A stretch of 64,000 nt of DNA. Source: an uncultured Phycisphaerales bacterium. Lineage in GTDB: Bacteria > Planctomycetota > Phycisphaerae > Sedimentisphaerales > Anaerobacaceae. Both the position numbers and the translations under genes were made by a program. Where the stretch lies: assembly GCA_937927975.1 (NCBI GenBank), contig CALEZT010000118.1, positions 1 through 64,000 on the forward strand. The letters run 5' to 3'. The notes under the pieces are model-generated. The model saw only the letters and a program-made list of their open reading frames with translations. It was not told where the DNA came from and did not search any database. Below, piece after piece: positions 36,890 to 45,432 of the stretch (the stretch's first letter is position 1; the number at the start of each line of letters is the position of its first letter).

Positions 36890-38443
36890 ATGGACCGCGC
36901 ACTTTGTGTCGTGATTGCCCTGCTGATTCTTGCTTGCGGGCAGGCTCTGGCGGGACAGACTCTCTCGGTTCCCCTGCGAAGCCGGGTTGCGATCCCCGAT
37001 GCGCAGGGGCAGTTTCGCGTCGTCTACGAGAGCCGTCAGTGGGACCCCTGCGAGACGGCCATTATCATCTGCGACATGTGGGACCAGCACTGGTGCAAAG
37101 GAGCGACCGAGCGGGTAGGTGAACTGGCCCCGATGGTGAATCGAGTAGTCTGCGCCGCACGGGACAAGGGCGTGCTGATTGTCCACGCCCCCAGCGGCGT
37201 CATCGACCACTACAAGGACCACCCGGCCCGCCGAAGGGCCATGCAGGCTCCCAACGCCACGAATCTGCCCCCTGGCATCCGCTCCTGGCGCCAGTGGAAG
37301 GACGACGCAGAGAGGTCCGCCGGCTACCCCATCGACCACTCCGACGGCGGCTGCGATTGTCAGCCCGCTTGCCAGGTGGCTTCGCCCTGGACGAGCCAGA
37401 TCGGCATCATCGAAATCGAGGATCAGGATGCGATCAGCGATTCCGGCGTGGAGGTCTGGAATCTGCTGGAGGCGAGAGGCATCGAGAACGTGATCCTGAT
37501 GGGAGTGCACACGAACATGTGCGTGCTCGGCAGGCCGTTCGGGCTCCGCAATCTGGCGAGCGCCGGAAAGAATGTGGTCCTGATGCGTGACCTGACGGAC
37601 ACCATGTACAATTCCCGAAAGTCGCCCCAGGTGAGCCATTTCACCGGCACGGACCTGGTCGTCGAGCACGTCGAGCAGTACGTTTGCCCCACGACCACAT
37701 CGAACGCCTTCACAGGCGAGCCAGCGTTTCGATTCAAGGAGGACAAAAGACCCTTGGTGGTGTTCCTCTCGGCGGAGAACGAATACAAGGCCGCTGAGAC
37801 GTTGCCCCAGTTCGCTCGTGAACTCGAACTCAAGCACGGCCTGGATTGCGAGATCCTCCAGGCCAGCACCGAATCAAGGGGCGATGCGATCCACACCATC
37901 AGCGGAACGGAGATCCTCAGCGACGCCGACCTGGTCGTGGTCTACGCGAGGCGCAGGGGATTCCCAGCCGAGCAGATGAAGCACCTGCGGGAGTTCCTCG
38001 ATCGCGGCGGACCTCTGATCGGGCTTCGCACAGCCAGTCACGCCTTCGATTCGCGAGGCGCAGCGCCGAAGGGCCGCGACGAATGGCCCAGATTCGACGC
38101 GGAGGTCCTCGGCGGCAATTATCGTGGTCACTATGCCGCCGGTCCTGTGGCGACGATCACGGCCGCCGCTGGTGCGACGGATCATCCGATTCTCAAGGGC
38201 GTCGAGTTGCCGCTCCTGAGCAATGGCTCGCTCTATCGGCCCAGTCCGCTGGCCGCCGGCACGCAGTTGCTTCTGGTCGGCACGATCCCGGATCAACCGC
38301 CCGAGCCGGCTGCCTGGACGAATCGCTACAAGAACTCGCGGGTGTTCTACACCTCGCTCGGTCATCCGGATGATTTCAAAGATTCGCAGTTTCGCAAGCT
38401 GCTGGTCAATACGGTTTTCTGGGCGATGGGCAAGAGCGAATAG
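36890..38443 (+). CDS. Isochorismatase-like hydrolase fused to a ThuA-like domain
   Basis: 517 residues with a signal peptide (LCVVIALLILACGQALAGQ). Residues about 40-270 form a cysteine-hydrolase (isochorismatase-like) domain: TAIIICDMWDQHWC with the catalytic Asp, and GIENVILMGVHTNMCVLGRPFG with the nucleophile Cys. Residues about 285-515 are ThuA-like (glutamine-amidotransferase fold): FLSAENEYKAAETLPQFAREL, LREFLDRGGPLIGLRTASHAF and RVFYTSLGHPDDF. Both folds have been found in planctomycete sugar-degradation contexts. Substrate unknown. Confidence 0.82.
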   Translation: MDRALCVVIALLILACGQALAGQTLSVPLRSRVAIPDAQGQFRVVYESRQWDPCETAIIICDMWDQHWCKGATERVGELAPMVNRVVCAARDKGVLIVHAPSGVIDHYKDHPARRRAMQAPNATNLPPGIRSWRQWKDDAERSAGYPIDHSDGGCDCQPACQVASPWTSQIGIIEIEDQDAISDSGVEVWNLLEARGIENVILMGVHTNMCVLGRPFGLRNLASAGKNVVLMRDLTDTMYNSRKSPQVSHFTGTDLVVEHVEQYVCPTTTSNAFTGEPAFRFKEDKRPLVVFLSAENEYKAAETLPQFARELELKHGLDCEILQASTESRGDAIHTISGTEILSDADLVVVYARRRGFPAEQMKHLREFLDRGGPLIGLRTASHAFDSRGAAPKGRDEWPRFDAEVLGGNYRGHYAAGPVATITAAAGATDHPILKGVELPLLSNGSLYRPSPLAAGTQLLLVGTIPDQPPEPAAWTNRYKNSRVFYTSLGHPDDFKDSQFRKLLVNTVFWAMGKSE

Positions 38444-38448
38444 GACTC

Positions 38449-38517
38449 ATAGGACGCGAGCCTGACCGGGGGATTGGCTCGCGTCCTATAGGTCCCATAA
38501 GTCCCATTCGTCCCATT
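38449..38517. repeat. Hairpin plus short GTCCCAT direct repeats
   Basis: A perfect 14-bp stem (ATAGGACGCGAGCC / GGCTCGCGTCCTAT, 13-nt loop) follows the isochorismatase-ThuA stop, then three degenerate GTCCCATnnG units (38492-38517). The first arm also contains the complement of this unit. It looks like an intergenic repetitive element that may also act as a terminator. Confidence 0.65.
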
Positions 38518-38594
38518 GCGGCTTTTTTCTTTCGACCTTGTCAACCGTCTCGCTACGATGCTCGTCTAAGGGAGTAGTTGGAGTCGTGGCCTTG

Positions 38595-39182
38595 ATGGCA
38601 CATTCGGATGAGAATCTGATCGCCGCGCACCTCAAGGGTGATCCGACGGCGTTTCGTGAGCTTGTCTGCCGCTATGGCGACGGCGTGTTGGGGTATTTGG
38701 TTCACATGACGGGCAATCGCGACCAGGCCGAAGACCTTTTTCAGGAGACCTTCAAACGGGTCCACGAGAAAGCCCACACCTTCCGAGGCGGCGGCTTCAA
38801 GAGCTGGCTGTTCACCATCGCCACGCGAGTCACGATCGACGGCGTCCGGCGCAACAAACGTCAAGTGACGATCGCCAACGAGCCCCAGACCGACTGCGGC
38901 GAGGAAGACAATTCGCAGCTTGCGCGCCTCGCCGATGAGAACGCGCCGAGCCCGCCGGAGGAACTGGTCCGCCGGGAACAGAAGGAGCAGGTCCGCAAGG
39001 CGATCGAGTCGCTCCCGCCGGGCCAGAGAGCCACGCTGGTCCTTGCCTATTATCAGCAGCTCAGTTATCGCGAGGTCGCCGAGGTGCTGGGCTGTTCCGT
39101 CGGGGCGGTCAAGACCCAGATGTCCAGAGCGCTGGCGACGTTGGCCCAGAGACTGCCGGATTCGATAGGTGCAACGAAATGA
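38595..39182 (+). CDS. ECF-family RNA polymerase sigma factor
   Basis: 195 residues with the two ECF regions: sigma2 (AEDLFQETFKRVHEKAHTF, FKSWLFTIATRVTIDGVRR) and sigma4 (LVLAYYQQLSYREVAEVLGC, VGAVKTQMSRALATLAQRL). The ATG at 38595 is chosen from the match to the sigma2 start. Its stop overlaps the ATG of the next gene (ATGA), whose product begins with an anti-sigma zinc finger, so the two form a sigma/anti-sigma pair. The tandem DUF4139-like genes downstream are the likely regulon or co-transcribed targets (inference). Confidence 0.93.
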   Translation: MAHSDENLIAAHLKGDPTAFRELVCRYGDGVLGYLVHMTGNRDQAEDLFQETFKRVHEKAHTFRGGGFKSWLFTIATRVTIDGVRRNKRQVTIANEPQTDCGEEDNSQLARLADENAPSPPEELVRREQKEQVRKAIESLPPGQRATLVLAYYQQLSYREVAEVLGCSVGAVKTQMSRALATLAQRLPDSIGATK

Positions 39183-41146
39183 ACACGCATCTGACAGATC
39201 AGCAGCTTATCGATTACCATTTCGACCTGGCCTCCGAGGCGGACGCGAAGGAAGCCCGCATTCACCTGGAGGGCTGTGATGCCTGCCGACGACGGCTGCA
39301 CGAGCTGGGCCGAAAGCTCAACGCTTTGGATCTCATTCGCGACGACGTCAAAGCCTCCCGCACGTTGCTGTCCCAGACGATCCACAACGCGCAGAAGGCT
39401 GGCCGGTGGCGGAGGCTGCTGCTTCATAGACTGCCTTGGGCCGGCGCGGTGGCCGCGGCGGTTGTCGTCGGCATCGCATTGCTGGCCATTCCGGACCGGG
39501 GCAGCAAGAGCGTGCGGGATCTCTCGACAAACGCCCAGGTCCATCAGGAAATGCACGTGGCGAAGGACACCGCCGAAGAGGTTCCGATGCTGGCGAGGGC
39601 GCCGTCTCCGACCGGCAGCGCCATGGTTGAAAGCCTTCGTGGCGAGGGCGTCCCGCCCTTGCGTCCCGACGGCATCCTGCCGTCGGAAGACGAAGGAGGG
39701 CGATATGCCCTCGCCATGCAAGACAAGGGCAAGATGCCCTCGCCACTGGGAGACCGTCGCCAAGCTGCGCTTGACGCTGCCGTCCAGACAGCAACGGCGC
39801 AGCCGGACAAGGCAATCGGCGATCAGCCTCCGTTCGCCCCGGCCAGTGCGATCGAACTGGTCGTGCTGCCGCGCCGGGAGAACGTGCAACTGACGATCTA
39901 CAACGCCGCGGACCTGACGCTTGTGCGTGAGAAACGCAACCTCACGCTCAAACGCGGCTGGAACTGGCTCCAGTTCATGTGGGCCGGCACGCTGATCGAT
40001 CCGACCTCGCTCAGTCTGGAACCCCTGGAGCACAAGAGCAAGGTCCAGGTCCAGCAACTGGTCTTCCCGCCCAGATTGAAGGATCTCGGCCGCTGGTTGA
40101 TCCGCTCGGAGATCGACGGCCCGGCGCCGTTCGAACTGACCTATTTCACCAGCGGCCTTTCGTGGCGGGCCTTCTACATGGGCACGCTCTCGCACGATGA
40201 GACAACGATGCGTCTGGAAGGCTACGTCCGCGTCAGCAACAACAGCGGCGAAGACTACGAAGACGCCCAGACGCGTCTGGTTGTCGGTCGCATCCATCTC
40301 CTCGATCAAATCGCCGAACTTGCACGACGCCAACATCCCTATGGCAGCCCATCCACGGTCCGCACGCTTTTCGAACTGAACACTGCTCTTGAAGACAAGG
40401 GGCTCCAAGTCGAGCACACGTACGGCTTCGGTGGAAGGTTCAATGAGTCCCTGAGACGCAAGGATGTTCAGAAGGAGGGGCTCAGCGAGTACTTCCTCTA
40501 TACGATCGAAGGGACGGAGACGATCCCGAACGAATGGGGCAAGCGGCTGATGTCCTTCCAGACCGACGACATTCCGGTCGCGAGCCTGTGCAAGTACGAC
40601 GAGCAGCGGTGGGGGGATCGGACGATTCGCTTCCTGACCTTCGCAAACGACAAGGAGCACAAGCTCGGCGAGACCCCGCTGCCGGATGGAATGGTCCGAA
40701 TCTACGGCCGAGCGGACGAGCAGGGACATTTGTCCTATGTCGGCGGGATGAGCGTGAAGTACATCCCTGTGGGCGACGAGGTCGAACTGGAGTTGGGCTC
40801 GGCCCGGCTGGTCGAGGTCAAGCCTTCGCTGATGGACTATCGAACCGCGAATCACTCGTTCGACGCCAAGGGCAACGTCAACGGCAGGGACGAGGTCCGG
40901 ACCTGGAAGGTCGAGGTCGTCAATGCCCGCACGCTGCCGGTGCAGGTCGAGGTGACCCGTGGATTCGAGACGCCGTACTGGACGCTCAGGGTGACGGATG
41001 GCAGCCCAGCCTATCGCAAACACGACGCGACGCACGCCCGCTTCGAGCTGACCGTGCCGCCGCGACAGACGCAAGTTTTCGAGTACGAAGTGACGACATA
41101 TCATGGTGTTCGCGAGCAGTCGTTCGTGAATAAGGAATTGAACTGA
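39179..41146 (+). CDS. Anti-sigma zinc-finger membrane protein fused to a DUF4139-like domain
   Basis: 655 residues. The N-terminus has the ZAS anti-sigma motif H-x3-C-x2-C (IHLEGCDACRRRLHEL, about residues 28-44), followed by one membrane helix (PWAGAVAAAVVVGIALLAIP, about 85-105). A linker follows, then a large extracytoplasmic DUF4139-like region (about 225-655): YFTSGLSWRAFYMGTL, EGYVRVSNNSGEDYEDAQT, SEYFLYTIEGTETIP. The start overlaps the sigma-factor stop. The linker carries a 108-bp palindromic element inserted in frame. A sensor that joins the anti-sigma finger to the family encoded next door is unusual. Confidence 0.86.
   Translation: MNTHLTDQQLIDYHFDLASEADAKEARIHLEGCDACRRRLHELGRKLNALDLIRDDVKASRTLLSQTIHNAQKAGRWRRLLLHRLPWAGAVAAAVVVGIALLAIPDRGSKSVRDLSTNAQVHQEMHVAKDTAEEVPMLARAPSPTGSAMVESLRGEGVPPLRPDGILPSEDEGGRYALAMQDKGKMPSPLGDRRQAALDAAVQTATAQPDKAIGDQPPFAPASAIELVVLPRRENVQLTIYNAADLTLVREKRNLTLKRGWNWLQFMWAGTLIDPTSLSLEPLEHKSKVQVQQLVFPPRLKDLGRWLIRSEIDGPAPFELTYFTSGLSWRAFYMGTLSHDETTMRLEGYVRVSNNSGEDYEDAQTRLVVGRIHLLDQIAELARRQHPYGSPSTVRTLFELNTALEDKGLQVEHTYGFGGRFNESLRRKDVQKEGLSEYFLYTIEGTETIPNEWGKRLMSFQTDDIPVASLCKYDEQRWGDRTIRFLTFANDKEHKLGETPLPDGMVRIYGRADEQGHLSYVGGMSVKYIPVGDEVELELGSARLVEVKPSLMDYRTANHSFDAKGNVNGRDEVRTWKVEVVNARTLPVQVEVTRGFETPYWTLRVTDGSPAYRKHDATHARFELTVPPRQTQVFEYEVTTYHGVREQSFVNKELN
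39639..39746. repeat. 108-bp element with perfect 11-bp terminal inverted repeats, inside a gene
   Basis: GTGGCGAGGGC (39639-39649) and GCCCTCGCCAC (39736-39746) are exact inverted complements bounding 108 bp, which is 36 codons, so the reading frame is kept. It encodes a low-complexity linker between the membrane helix and the DUF4139-like domain. The size and ends resemble a MITE- or REP-like element; no encoded product. Confidence 0.7.
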
Positions 41147-41162
41147 AGAATAAGAGTGTCTT

Positions 41163-41302
41163 GCCACAGAGGACACAGAGGGCACAGAGAAAAATGAAGA
41201 TGGGAATCAAAGTAGATGAGAAGGAAAGAGCTGAAGACCGGCCTTCTTGCGTTCTCGTCTCTTTTCCTTTCATTTCTCTGTGATCTCTGTGCCCTCTGTG
41301 GC
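41163..41302. repeat. Intergenic palindrome of CACAGAG units
   Basis: The left arm (41163-41192) is three imperfect CACAGAGGn units after GCC; the right arm (41273-41302) is its near-complement ending CCCTCTGTGGC. The 80-bp interior is not coding. It lies between the first two DUF4139-like genes. Similar CCACAGAGG palindromes are scattered in many bacterial genomes. Confidence 0.75.
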
Positions 41303-41325
41303 CAACTTTCTTTCAGGAGATGATT

Positions 41326-42480
41326 ATGAACGCAAAACGTGTTGCTGTAGTTGGTGTTCTGGTTCTGCTGTGCATCGCGGCGGGGGCGCAGGCGAGGATC
41401 AAGCTGGTGGCGCTGCCCGAGCGGGCGGCGACCGTGATCCGTCTGGACAACCCCAAGGCGACTCTGATCGAAGAGGAACGCGTGCTCACGCTCCAGAAGG
41501 GCCTCAACAAGGTCGATTTCTCGTGGAAGGGCGTGCAGATCGATGAGGATTCCATCCGACTGGAACCCATCGGGCATCCGGGCGAAGTGACCCTGCTGAG
41601 CATCAGCTACCCGCCGGGCGAATCGGCCCTGGTGTGGGAGATCAGCAGCGCAGGCGACTTCGCGGAGACCGTCCGCATCAGCTACCTGCTGAGCAACATC
41701 GACCGGCTCATCACCTACAAGGCCGTCGCCAATAAGGCCGAGACATTCGTGGACCTCAAGAGCTACCTGGTCCTCCGCAACTTTTCCGGCGAGGACTTCG
41801 ACAAGGCCCGCGTGCTGCTCGATTACGGCGAGGCCTTCGAGCAGGGCATCGACCACGAGGAGACCAAGCAGATGCTGTTCCTGAGCGAGCCCAACGTCCC
41901 GGTCCGCAAGATCTGGACGTTCGACGCAGCGAATCTGCCCTGGGACCCCGAGCAGCTCAACAACCAGAACGTGGGCATCCCGGTCAGCTATGAAGTCGCG
42001 AATAGCCAGCAGAGCGGCCTGGGCAAGTTCGCCCTCTGGGGCGGCAAGGCGCGGCTCTTCCAGCAGGACGGCCACGGCTCGACGATCTTTCTGGGCGAGG
42101 ACAACGCTTCGCTCGTGCCGGTCGGGGAGAAGATGGAACTCTACATCGGCGACAGCCGGGACATCGTCGTCACCCAGCGGAAGATGACGGACGCCCAGAT
42201 CAACCTTCGCAAGAACAACGACGGCGTCGTCGTCCTGTTTGACACCGATGAGATCATCAAGGCCAAGATCGAGAACTTCAAGGATAGCCCTGCGGTCCTG
42301 ACGATGATCCAGCACATCCCCGGCCAATGGGACATGGAGGAGTGCAACCTCAAGTACGTAAAGAAGGACGCCTCGACGCTCAAGTTCGAGATCGAGCTTC
42401 CGGCGCGGACCGAGAAGGGCCCCGGCGTCAAAGAACTGACGATGCGTTATCACCGCCGCAACGTTCAACCCGGCCGATGA
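41326..42480 (+). CDS. DUF4139-like exported protein, divergent member
   Basis: 384 residues with a signal sequence (VAVVGVLVLLCIAAGAQA). It shares the family's N-terminal pattern of a strand, LTLQKGLNKVDFSWKGVQID, and a C-terminal beta domain with VKELTMRYHRR. It lacks the SEYFLYTIEGTETIP motif and is the most diverged of the four tandem genes. The ATG at 41326 is chosen because AGGAG abuts the ATG at 41320. Function unknown; probably periplasmic or surface. Confidence 0.72.
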   Translation: MNAKRVAVVGVLVLLCIAAGAQARIKLVALPERAATVIRLDNPKATLIEEERVLTLQKGLNKVDFSWKGVQIDEDSIRLEPIGHPGEVTLLSISYPPGESALVWEISSAGDFAETVRISYLLSNIDRLITYKAVANKAETFVDLKSYLVLRNFSGEDFDKARVLLDYGEAFEQGIDHEETKQMLFLSEPNVPVRKIWTFDAANLPWDPEQLNNQNVGIPVSYEVANSQQSGLGKFALWGGKARLFQQDGHGSTIFLGEDNASLVPVGEKMELYIGDSRDIVVTQRKMTDAQINLRKNNDGVVVLFDTDEIIKAKIENFKDSPAVLTMIQHIPGQWDMEECNLKYVKKDASTLKFEIELPARTEKGPGVKELTMRYHRRNVQPGR

Positions 42481-42516
42481 CGATCCCGAAGACACGAACT
42501 TGAGAGGAGCAATCCT

Positions 42517-43869
42517 ATGAAACGCATAGCTGTACTACTGACGATACTCGCAATCGCGGGAGCGACCGCGACGGCCAAGGTGGACTTGACCACGCTGCCT
42601 TCGCGCGACACCGTGCAACTGACGATCTACAACTCCGCGGACATGACGCTCGTTCGCGAGAGCCGGGCCTTGACCCTCAAAGAGGGCAAGAACGCCCTGC
42701 AGTTCTCCTGGGAGAATACGCTGATCGACCCGACGAGTCTGGAGATGCTGGCGAAGGCCCAGGCCGACAAGATCGACATCGCCGAGCTGGTGTATCCGCC
42801 GCGGGTGAAGAATCTCGGTTTGTGGAACGTCCAGAGCGAGATCAGCGGTCCAATCCCTGTCGAGATCACGTATCTGACCAGCGGCCTGACCTGGCGGGCT
42901 TTTTACATGGGCACGCTGGCCAAGGACGAAAAGACCATGCGGCTCCAGGGCTACGTCCGCGTCACGAACAACAGCGGCGAGGACTACGAGAACGCCCAGA
43001 CCCGTCTGATCGTGGGCAAGGTCCACATCCTCGATCAGATCGCCGAACTGGCCCGGCGGGAGTATCCCTATGGCCGGCCGGGGCAGGTCGTTGCGCCGGC
43101 TGCCATGCCCGCGCCGGCTATGCTGGGAAGGGGTTTTGACGGACGTGCGAGGGGTGAAATCATGGCGATGTCCGTTGCCAAGCCCAAGGAGATCGTGAAG
43201 GAAGGGCTCAGCGAGTACTTCCTCTATACGATCGAAGGCACCGAGACGATCCCGACCGGATGGTCCAAACGCCTGGCGAGCTTCGACGTCGAGGGCGTGC
43301 CCGTCATCAATCTGTACAAATTCGAGGAAGAGCGGTACGGCCCGCAGGTCGTGCGGTTCCTGAGCTTCAAGAACGACCAGGAGCACAAGCTTGGCCAGAC
43401 TCCGATTCCCGACGGCAATCTGAAGGTCTATCGATCCGTCGATGACGCCAAGCACCTGTCCTACGAAGGCCAGTCCGCCTTCAAGTACATCCCCGTCAAC
43501 GACGAGGTCGAGCTGAACCTCGGGACGGTCGCCGACGTGGTCGTCGAGCCCAAGCTCATGGACTACAAGACCGAGAACTACCGCTTCGACAACAAGGGGA
43601 ACATCAGCGGCTCCGACACGGTCCAGGTGTTCTCGGTCGAGGTCCGCAACACGCGCGACGTCCCGGCCAAGATCGAAATCATTCGCAACTTCCGCACGCC
43701 GTCCTGGGACCTCAAGCGGGCCGGCGACGAGGTCGCCTACGAGAAGGTCGATCTGGACACGGTGAAGTTCACGGTCGAGATGCCGCCGCAGTCGAAGAAA
43801 ACGTTCGAGTACACCCTGACGACCTACCAGGGCGCCCGGGTCGAGGACTGGAGCAGGCGGACCAGATGA
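42517..43869 (+). CDS. DUF4139-like exported protein, tandem copy 3
   Basis: 450 residues with a signal sequence (RIAVLLTILAIAGATATA). Family blocks are intact: VQLTIYNSADMTLVRE, LTSGLTWRAFYMGTL, LQGYVRVTNNSGEDYENAQT, GLSEYFLYTIEGTETIP and FEYTLTTYQGARVEDW. These are also present, nearly word for word, in the genes at 39179 and 44050. GAGGAG precedes the ATG. Ordered beta structure throughout; biochemical function unknown. Confidence 0.82.
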   Translation: MKRIAVLLTILAIAGATATAKVDLTTLPSRDTVQLTIYNSADMTLVRESRALTLKEGKNALQFSWENTLIDPTSLEMLAKAQADKIDIAELVYPPRVKNLGLWNVQSEISGPIPVEITYLTSGLTWRAFYMGTLAKDEKTMRLQGYVRVTNNSGEDYENAQTRLIVGKVHILDQIAELARREYPYGRPGQVVAPAAMPAPAMLGRGFDGRARGEIMAMSVAKPKEIVKEGLSEYFLYTIEGTETIPTGWSKRLASFDVEGVPVINLYKFEEERYGPQVVRFLSFKNDQEHKLGQTPIPDGNLKVYRSVDDAKHLSYEGQSAFKYIPVNDEVELNLGTVADVVVEPKLMDYKTENYRFDNKGNISGSDTVQVFSVEVRNTRDVPAKIEIIRNFRTPSWDLKRAGDEVAYEKVDLDTVKFTVEMPPQSKKTFEYTLTTYQGARVEDWSRRTR

Positions 43870-43906
43870 TGAAAATTGTGGCAGCCTTATGGTAAGAAGT
43901 GAATCT

Positions 43907-44016
43907 GTCATCCTGAGCGGCAGCGAAGGATCTGGCCGGGGAATTCAGTGTGCGTTGCGGCTTCATACCGACTTTCCTTGTCCATGGGCCGGATGCTTCA
44001 CTTCGTTCAGCATGAC
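43907..44016. repeat. Interspersed palindromic repeat, family A copy 2
   Basis: The left arm GTCATCCTGAGCGGCAGCGA and the right arm ending TTCACTTCGTTCAGCATGAC match the copy at 7001-7107 over both ends; the interior differs. It lies between the third and fourth DUF4139-like genes and forms an imperfect hairpin. Confidence 0.8.
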
Positions 44017-44049
44017 AAGAGGGACCCGAGTCCTTTTTCCGGAGCTACA

Positions 44050-45420
44050 ATGAAACGCCTCTGTAAGATGCTTATGATTGTGTTGTTCGTCTCTGCAGCC
44101 CAGGCCAAGGTCGATCTGGTGACGCTGCCGGTGCGGGACACGGCGCAACTGACGATCTACAACTCCGCGGACATGACGCTCGTGCGGGATGGACGCTCGC
44201 TGACGCTCAAAGAGGGCGAGAACGCCTTGCAGTTCTCCTGGGCCGAGACGCTGATCGACCCCACGAGTCTCGATATGCTCCCCAGAGCCAGGCCAGGCGA
44301 GGTCGAGATCGCCCGATTGACGTATCCCGCTCGCGTGCGGAACGTCGGCCTCTGGAACGTTCGCAGCCGGATCAGCGGCAAGGTCCCTGTCGAAATCAGC
44401 TATCTGACCAGCGGCCTGTCGTGGCGGGCGTTCTACATGGGCACGCTCTCTCCCGACGAAAAGACCATGCGCCTGGAGGGCTACGTCCGCGTCACCAACA
44501 ACAGCGGCGAAGACTACGAAAACGCCCAGGTCCGGCTGATCGTCGGCAAGGTCCACATCCTCGACCAGATCGCGGAACTGGCTCAGCGTGAGTACCCCTA
44601 TGGCCGGCCGGAGGGAGTCCAGCCCCCGCGTCCCGTACGCGCCCTGATGTTCAAGGCCGAGATGGAGAGGTTCGATGTGGCCGACGCCATGGCGCCGATG
44701 GCGACAGGTTTCGAGGGACCGAAAGAGATCGTCAAGGAAGGACTCAGCGAGTACTTCCTGTACACGATCGAGGGGACCGAGACGATCCCTACCGGCTGGT
44801 CAAAGCGGCTCAAGAGCTTCGACGTGGCGGAGGTGCCGGTGACCAATCTGTACAAGTTCGAAGAGGACCGTTACGGCCCATCGGTCACGCGATATCTGAG
44901 CTTCAAGAACGACAAGGAACACAAGCTCGGCGCCACGCCCATCCCGGACGGCACGATGCGGGTCTTTCGCAAGGCCGACGCCCGGGGGCATCTGTCCTAT
45001 GAAGGCGAGTCCTCGTTCCTGTACATCCCGGTCGATCAGGATGTAGAACTCGATCTCGGACCGGTCGAGAACGTCGTGGCCGAGCCCACGCTTATGGAAT
45101 ACCGGTCCGAGAACTATCGCTTCGACCGAAACAGAGACGTCGCGGGCTGGGACGAGATCCAGACGTTCGAGGTCAAGGTCAAGAACACGCGAGACGTCCC
45201 GGTCAAAGTCGAGATCCGCCGGAACTTCGAGACAACGTATTGGACGCTCGCGCGCAGCGGCCAGATCGACGAGTTTGAGAAGGTGGACGCCGACACGGTC
45301 GAGTTCACCATGCTCCTACAGCCGCGATCGGAACGGACGTTCCAGTACACTCTGACAACCTATCAGGGCACGCGAGCCGAGGATTGGCCCGGTGCGTCCA
45401 AGCAGACGTTGACGCCGTAA
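44050..45420 (+). CDS. DUF4139-like exported protein, tandem copy 4
   Basis: 456 residues; closest to the gene at 42517, with the same blocks (AQLTIYNSADMTLVRD, LTSGLSWRAFYMGTL, SEYFLYTIEGTETIP, FQYTLTTYQGTRAEDW). It has a short signal sequence (LCKMLMIVLFVSAAQA). The ATG at 44050 is chosen because GGAG is just upstream and longer versions would run back into the palindromic repeat. The last of four tandem relatives, pointing to local duplication with divergence. Confidence 0.82.
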   Translation: MKRLCKMLMIVLFVSAAQAKVDLVTLPVRDTAQLTIYNSADMTLVRDGRSLTLKEGENALQFSWAETLIDPTSLDMLPRARPGEVEIARLTYPARVRNVGLWNVRSRISGKVPVEISYLTSGLSWRAFYMGTLSPDEKTMRLEGYVRVTNNSGEDYENAQVRLIVGKVHILDQIAELAQREYPYGRPEGVQPPRPVRALMFKAEMERFDVADAMAPMATGFEGPKEIVKEGLSEYFLYTIEGTETIPTGWSKRLKSFDVAEVPVTNLYKFEEDRYGPSVTRYLSFKNDKEHKLGATPIPDGTMRVFRKADARGHLSYEGESSFLYIPVDQDVELDLGPVENVVAEPTLMEYRSENYRFDRNRDVAGWDEIQTFEVKVKNTRDVPVKVEIRRNFETTYWTLARSGQIDEFEKVDADTVEFTMLLQPRSERTFQYTLTTYQGTRAEDWPGASKQTLTP

Positions 45421-45432
45421 CACGTCTGGTCG

